Assembly (NCBI GenBank): GCA_030248135.1
Contig: JASANC010001886.1
Coordinates: forward strand, 105,157-169,156
Length of the DNA: 64,000 nucleotides
Reading direction: 5' to 3'
Source of the DNA: Theristus sp. LFF4_11
Taxonomy: Eukaryota > Nematoda > Chromadorea > Monhysterida > Xyalidae
Part shown: piece after piece, positions 58,000 through 64,000 of the stretch
Position numbering within the stretch: position 1 is the first letter of the stretch
Layout of the letters: each line of letters starts with the position of its first letter
Notes under the pieces: generated by a model
Database searches by the model: none
What the model was told of the DNA's origin: nothing
What the model saw: only the letters and a program-made list of their open reading frames with translations
Made by a program: the position numbers and the translations under genes

Positions 58000-59044
58000 C
58001 ATAACTTCTTAAAACGAAATAAAAAGTAACTACCTAGCCCACAGTAGTGCTGCTGCGTTTCACCGTCCTGACGTGTCTCAATAGAGAAGCAACACTCCTC
58101 CACAATTACGTTGTGTCAATTATTGAAACCGAAAATAGGTTACTCTCTCCGAATTTTTTCAGTCACAAGCTTTTGAACGGCATTCCAGAACCAATCAACA
58201 GTATTTTCTGAGTTCAGTTCATTAGACTCGTCAAGGTTGTTTGTAAAGTTGTACAGAGTCTTGTACAGTATCTTTTCCGGAAATAGTTTCCCGCAGATTC
58301 ACGGCCGTTTCCGAAACACTGAAATGGAGTGCGCCAGAGCGTGTTGCGAGAGACCGACGGTGCTCTTCACTCTTCAGTGTCTTTCATTTGACGAGACAGC
58401 TTCTGTACCTGCAATTGCAACATATCGGTGCAGAAACGTTATCATGACTGCTGAGAAAAAACACTCACGGGTTGCGAGCCGTCGATGTAATGCAGATGCG
58501 GTGTAGTGGTGTCATTTACTGTGCTCCGAATATTGGGCTACCGGACCGCGTAATGTTGCGGTAACCACGCGGCCACCTGTCAATTGCGTCAATTGCTTTG
58601 ATTTTCGATCGAACACAAAACAGTACAACACAAACTGGATGAACATAGTGATGGATTTATAAACTATCTTAATTTAAAAACGGATGTTACACCAATTCAA
58701 CGGTTGGGTGCATGAGCAAAAGAAACTAGGTTCAATGCGCTCTAAATGGCACGCCATTTTCTTGCATTACAAAGAAACGATTTTTTTACCATTCTCAGTT
58801 CTATGAGATTTGCAAATCATGCGCAACATTAAAGGAAAATGAAAGAAAACGTTGCTGCATGCAGTGTTACAAAGCTCAGAGACAGCACACCACACACAGC
58901 AAAAAAGCCAACAGGCATGAGAAACTGCAGAACACCTCTTAAAATATGCGATTACGATCAGAATCATGTCGCCTGCGGCCCGTCACGGTCACACAGTATT
59001 TGTTTTGAATAAATGAAAAGTATTACAAATTTACAGGTATTTAT
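58000..59044. other. Possible exons, unresolved
   Basis: On the minus strand near 58575-58505 a frame GRVVTATLRGPVAQYSEHSK ends at a stop after an ACAG border. Near 58500-58470 LHYIDGSQP precedes GTGAGT and shares LHYIDG with gene B exon 6. Several frames are open around 58270-58410. None could be joined into a transcript. Confidence 0.3.
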
Positions 59045-59630
59045 ACGGGGGGGGTACAATTCCGGCCCGCTAATTCCGGCCTGAAGAATTCCGGCCCGCT
59101 CATTCCGGCCCGAAGAATTCCGGCCCGAAGAATTCCGGCCCGGAGAATTCCGGCCCGGAGAATTTTCGCCAGCACGAACAATATTAAACCACACGAAGTG
59201 ATTTTGGTAATGAAATAATAAAATAAAAATATCGATGTTCACATGTTACAGTGTATTTTCAATGATGTTCGTCCTGTTTGCTTTTTTGGAAAATGAAACC
59301 TTTTGGAAAAAAGAAACTACAACTAAATTTTTAAATTTTTTATCATGAACAGGATTTGTGACCCTTTTACCTTATCAAAAAGGCTTGGCTTAGGATTAGG
59401 AACCTACAAGAAGTCACTGCAAGCAAGTTCTAAACAAAAATAAAAAATCACAAGAATTTATTTACCAAAAATCACTTCGTGTGGTTTAATATTGTTCTTG
59501 CTGGCGAAAATTCTCCGGGCCGGAATTCTCCGGGCCGGAATTCTTCGGGCCGGAATTCTTCGGGCCGGAATGAGCGGGCCGGAATTCTACGGGCCGGAAT
59601 TTCGCGGGCCGGAATAGTACACGAGCCGTA
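59045..59630. mobile_element. Foldback-type element with minisatellite arms (FB copy 2)
   Basis: Nearly identical to 3108-3690 in the same orientation, including the interior (ATCGATGTTCACATGTTACA, CTTGGCTTAGGATTAGGAAC). The high identity suggests recent transposition. Confidence 0.85.
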
Positions 59631-59639
59631 TTTATACGA

Positions 59640-60600
59640 TGTGCAACATCACGGACACCAGTGTTGTAAGCTTTTTTATTTCTGTCACTAAATGTCTCAG
59701 TGTCTCACCATCCCGGTCTGCCCTTCTCCCACACTGCACCATGCCTGTGTGCTGTGTGTCACTGTCTGAATTTTGTAACACTCTGCCACGCAGCAACGGT
59801 TTCTTTAAATATCTTGTAATGTTGGGTGTGATCTGAGAATCTCATGGAAAGTAAAAAACCGTTTCTTTATATTGCAAGGAAAAAGTCGTTTTATTACCCA
59901 GTTTTTCCCAGCATCCAGTTTTTTCCAAATCGTGACCCTCGAAACCAATCAGAAATACAGTACAGTTGAAATTTGTGTTTTTAAGTGGAGCAAAAACTTT
60001 ATTTGAGTTTGACACAGTTTATTTTTTGAGTTTTGCAAAATGCGATATAATCATCCAACAGTTTTCAACAACCACAATTTAAAAAAATTAAAGAAAAAAA
60101 CGGTTGTTTGCAAGAAAAAAACGCCATCAAAAAAACTGTTTTTAAAGCGGTTTTATTTCCCATACCAACAACTATACTTATGGAACCTTGATGGAATTAT
60201 GGCACTGTCATAACAGTTCGAAGCCGGAGAGGGAAAACGTCATTCAATTTAGGGTGTACATTCAATTTTTTCTCTTTTTATTGCCGACATACCAATCAGA
60301 ACAAAATGCGATTTTTCATCGGTACACACGGTGCAAAAAATACCGATGAAACAACTCCACAACGAACGTGACCAAAGTTGGGAGCACACGTCATAAAAAT
60401 GTCAACATGATCTTGAACATGTTTTTTTGCTGGGAAGATCAGACAGAAAACAAGGAATAATAATCCGAAATCATGCAGAATTTTTGTGAAACGAATCAAA
60501 AACTCGCACGCTCAAAATAGGATAAACTAGTTTTTTGGACATACAGTGGAAATGTTTTTAGTCTGAACGTTACAACTGCAAGCCCAACATCAACGCCACA
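59640..60600. other. No supported gene; 3' flank of the E-V-W gene
   Basis: AT-rich sequence. On the minus strand an AATAAA lies at about 60274-60279, 340 bp after the downstream gene's stop, and could be its polyadenylation signal. Confidence 0.35.
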
Positions 60601-60617
60601 CACGTAAACACAAACTT

Positions 60618-61981
60618 TCAAACGCGTGTGCTGAACTTTTCACGAAAGTCCGAGTTCTTGTAGAACAAGTTTCCGGTCATCAGCGGCGTGGCGACGGTGG
60701 TTTTGGGATTCTTCTCCTCATCCCTCATTTTCTGCCAAATTTCCGGCCGCGACGCCTCTCTGGCCCTCAGATCGGCCCACACTTCCGTGGGACTCTCTGC
60801 ATAATCTGCATCCAACTGTCGCCAGACTTCTCGCAACGATTTCGCTCGTTGTTGTTGGCGTTGTCGTTGCCACACTTCCACGTGTGTACCGGGTGGGTAG
60901 CGGTTGCTGAAAAAAAAACAGTTTTTTTCTATTCAAAGTTATTTATTTATTCATAATTCCAACGTAAACGTTTGATTTTGTTGCGAACGACGTCACGTGA
61001 CTGATGATGAGTGAATGGTTTCAGTGCTATTTCCATGTTATTGATTGTAATTATTCTGATTATAGTAATTAATTGGTTGGTGTGACGATGCGAACCAATC
61101 AACAAGAGAAGGAGATTTTCAAATTTTGTAGTGCTTATTGCTACAGATTTATGCAGCAGCCACACCAGCCATTGTTCTGCGTTTTTACCTTTTACTGGTT
61201 TTGAGTGCCCTACTTTTCCATTATTTCGACAAATCTGTGGCTGCGTTTGGCAAAACCAATACACAATAAACGCATTGGATTTGATCTGATAAAACTACAC
61301 GGCATCACCTGAGCTTCTGCCAGACCTCCTTCGGCGACGGCTGAGCGGGTTTCTTCATCTTTTCACTTCTCATTCGTTGCCAAATCTCTACGGTTCTTGC
61401 CTTCCGAATGTTGAACTGGTCTTCGGCTGTGGAAAGATTTTTTTCGTTTTTTTCGCGTGAAATAAAGTTGATGACAAGGAAATGACAAGATATCATGCGG
61501 TACAGTCTTTGCCGACACCAGTCGCAATGTGGCTAAATTTGTGGACAAAAGGCGCCTGAAATGGGTGTCGCAACATTTGTCCTGGTGTCCTGTGTCCGTC
61601 TTGTGGTGTCCGTGTCCCGGACGGAAAAGTGACCGAAGGAAATGCCACAGGAAAGAGTGTGGTGTTGCCACTTTTATTTCCCGGGGAAGCAACGCGCGTG
61701 AGAGGACACCACGCAGGACACCCAGACGGACAGGACACCTGTTCGGACACGTTTCATGATTGCTAATTTGCATTTTCGAAGCGTTGACATTGAAATTTTC
61801 TGCGCCTGGCCTTCAGAGGCGAACCGATTGTACAAAGCCACAAACCGGCAAACGTGGCTGTGGCGACTTGTGGTGAGCGCGGCACGAAAGTTGGCGTTGC
61901 CACGTCATCACTGGCGGGTGGATCGTCTTTGCTTGTCGTGCCATTCATCGGTGAACTGCCATATTGGTTCTTTTCCGCCAT
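60618..61981 (-). CDS. Short E-[VI]-W repeat protein, 180 aa, three exons
   Basis: Family not recognised. Exons in transcript order: 61981-61846, 61426-61309, 60906-60618 (stop TGA). Phases 1 and 2 close and the total is 543 nt. It starts MAEKNQYGSS with a Ser/Thr/Pro-rich head lacking a signal peptide. From about residue 53 it is built of six short units centred on E-[VI]-W-x-x-[LMQ]: TVEIWQRMRSEK, PKEVWQKL, HVEVWQRQRQQQ, LREVWRQLD, PTEVWADLRARE and RPEIWQKMRDEE. It then ends TPLMTGNLFYKNSDF. Repeats are charged and probably helical, suggesting a cytoplasmic binding or scaffold role, which is inference. Intron 1 contains CCGTGTCCCGGACGGA-like repeats. Confidence 0.72.
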
Positions 61982-62863
61982 TTTTATGAAGCCAAAACAG
62001 TTTGATTATTTTGTAAAACCTAAGACTTATTGGAGGTTGTTTAATATTTGGCAGGTTCTTATGAAAGCAGACACAAAAAAACGATAATAAGCTTAGTTTT
62101 TCAACTGTTTCAAGATTGGCTTCCATTCAGCGCAGTTGTTTGGCGTTTGGCCATGTCATTGAAAATTTAAAATTTATAACCGTAATTCCAGCTGGTTTGG
62201 TGTTTCATACTAATTCGATATCTCAAAATTCGGTTACTGAAATGAACTTGTCAATATTTCACTTTGATAGCGAGGTGTGCGTGTTTGCGTTCAATTTGAT
62301 CAATTGCTTGTTCATTTTTATTTAGCATATTGATTAGTATACCTTTCACTTCGCATACATATGGTCAGTTCGAAATTTTTAATTTATTCATGGAAACTTA
62401 CGCGATGTCACTACGGTTGTTTTTCACTGGAAAACCGTGGCTCTATAGGCACAATAAGCAGACTGTTTTTCAACAATATCCTGACCACCCTCTAAATTTA
62501 CTTGAAAACCAGCTGGTTGATAAAGTTAAATACAATTTATTCCAGTCAGTCAAATGAAATATTGCTGTAACAAAAATATAGTTGATAACAAACAACAACA
62601 GTGGGATGAATACCTTACACAGAGGGGAAGGGCGTCTGCACGCTAAATAAGAGTGTCCGAACTTGTGTCCGGTGTCCTGTCCGCCGGGGTGTCCCGAACT
62701 AAAAAATAGCTCATCTTGACAAGATAATACGGTAATCCATCAGTCTCACCATCCAGTCCAGACACCACCACTTCAGACACACGCACCACCTAGCATATGC
62801 CTGTGTTTCCACTCGGGAAACAATTTCAAATAAAAAACCTTGTGTTAAGTTTCGAAATCATCA
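61982..62863. other. Upstream flank of the E-V-W gene; no supported gene
   Basis: AT-rich. GGTGTCCTGTCCGCCGGGGTGTCC near 62680 resembles the GGACACC-rich sequence at 61560-61750 and 45420-45560, indicating a dispersed repeat. Confidence 0.4.
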
Positions 62864-63030
62864 TCACGTTTTCGCGTCCTTCACATCCTCCACTTCCAGA
62901 CCGGACGTTTTCACACTGTTCTTCCTCTCGGCGTCACGTTTCTGTTCATCGTGCAACATTCCAGCATCCACTGCGATGTTTCGACGCCGATCCATGGGCA
63001 CCGCCTCCGCCGGACGGTTGCCGGTCTGCT
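62864..63030 (-). CDS. Last exon of a gene extending beyond the window
   Basis: After CTGTTTCAG the frame reads QTGNRPAEAVPMDRRRN, then MLHDEQKRDAERKNSVKTSG, and ends DVKDAKT at a TGA (62866-62864). It enters in phase 1. It is charged with no recognisable domain. Earlier exons should lie on the minus strand beyond 63.2 kb or outside the window. Confidence 0.55.
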
Positions 63031-63046
63031 CTGAAACAGAAAAGTA

Positions 63047-63175
63047 TACAGTCTAACTCTATAACATATCCAACTGGCTGATTGGTTGGCGGTCACGTGA
63101 TGCATGGATTCTATGCAAACCAAACTCCGCCTGTCCGCCACCTTCACAGCAATTCATGCACCGAATGCGACTGTG
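63047..63175. mobile_element. MITE family M2 copy
   Basis: TACAGTCTAACTCTATAACA, then ATATCCAACTGGCTGATTGG, and GGATTCTATGCAAACCAAACTCCGCC match the 49-kb copy; the right end is decayed. Confidence 0.65.
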
Positions 63176-63423
63176 GAAAAAGCGGCAAATCTTGACAGGC
63201 AGGGGAGATTTCATTTTTGTCGAAGAAATGCTAGCCTGAAAAACCGTGGACTATTGTAAAGCAGTACAATGTCGCGCAGACACAAACAAACACACAGGCA
63301 CGCATGCGATTTGTGATGACACTCGGTTTTTCATCACAGCGTGCCAGCACGTTTCTGATTCTACTAAGAAGTGGTAAATGGTACTTGATGGTCGAAAAAA
63401 CGACTTTACACACTTCAAACTAC

Positions 63424-63667
63424 CGTAAAGTCTTGCATAAAAGGTTCCTCCCACTTATAAGACCCCCACCCAAAAGTGGGCGAGTGTCACACGGCGGGAA
63501 ACCAAAAAATTCAAAATTTTGACTTGGTCAAAATCCTACCCCGTTTATAAGGCCCGAAATTCCTAATGTTCGCTTTATAAGACCTCCTCCCACTTATAAG
63601 GTTGTCACACGAAATTCCACTTTTTTCAGAAATTTTTGATGTTCAAATTTATATAAGGAGACCTTAC
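63424..63667. mobile_element. MITE family M4 copy
   Basis: ACCGTAAAGTCTTGCATAAA and, inverted, TATATAAGGAGACCTTACCGT border it. It shares CCACTTATAAGACC and GGCGGGAAACCAAAAAATTC with 25597-25870. Confidence 0.75.
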
Positions 63668-64000
63668 CGTATTACCTCTAATAAACCCCCATGGGGGTTT
63701 ATTTCTTCAGCGACTTCTGGGGGTGGGGGTTTATTTTGGGGGGGGTTATATTTGGTGGGGGGGTTTTATTTGGGAAACCATTTTTAGGGGTGGGCAAAAT
63801 GGCAAAAATACCTTCCATGGCAGGAAGGAAGTCGCAGAAACTTCTACTCTACATAGAAATTTCCTTTTACAACAGCCTTTTGTAATGAAATTACCATTAA
63901 CTCATTCATTTGGGGCCTTTGGTAGCACAATTTCATCATTTTCACTGCAACCAGCCACTGAATTCACTGTTTATGTGTATGTTTTTTGGGTATGTGTTTC
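63665..64000. mobile_element. G-rich MITE (family M3), cut by the window end
   Basis: It begins TACCGTATTACCTCTAATAA and carries the family's G tracts and CCATGGCAGGAAGGAAGTCG. The right terminus lies beyond base 64000. Confidence 0.85.

Overview
The window is nuclear DNA from an animal, most likely an invertebrate. Genes are split by GT-AG introns. A reconstructed 13-exon gene encodes an N-myristoylated ARM-repeat/TIR/SAM-like protein of a kind common in cnidarians and lophotrochozoans. Much of the remaining sequence is DNA-transposon debris with TA target sites, foldback elements and satellite arrays. No bacterial operon, CRISPR array or rRNA was found. The phylum is not resolved. All gene models below were built by hand from reading frame, splice sites and intron phase; no transcript evidence was available. 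Layout: 0.2-2.9 kb is a composite repeat unit. From 3.8 to 33.7 kb lies the most striking structure: two two-gene cassettes pointing away from a centre near 15.7 kb. The left arm (minus strand) holds gene B (14766 to 6084) followed by gene A (5861 to 3811). The right arm (plus strand) holds gene C (16573 to 20982) followed by gene D (23306 to 33679). B and C are six-exon paralogues with identical intron phases, a signal-peptide-like start, an R-x-K-R processing motif in exon 4 and a coiled-coil C-terminus. A and D are multi-exon paralogues, Cys-rich, with a C-terminal PAN/apple-like module. The arms differ mainly in which transposons fill their introns. 33.7-41.8 kb is bounded by about 480-bp inverted repeats and filled with a GATGTTTCAC-containing repeat and foldback elements. 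42.2-49.9 kb is the ARM-TIR-SAM gene (713 aa, minus strand). 50-55 kb is mostly repeats, including a satellite of about 150 bp. 55.3-63 kb carries further minus-strand exons: a putative MGN-starting gene, several exons with unresolved frame, a complete three-exon gene for a 180-aa protein built from short E-[VI]-W motifs, and the last exon of another gene. How the genes act together is not known. The A/B and C/D pairs look like secreted proteins that were duplicated as a unit, so a ligand/partner relation is possible but only inferred. The TIR protein is plausibly an intracellular membrane-anchored NAD-consuming or signalling protein. No functional link between these two parts can be read from the sequence.
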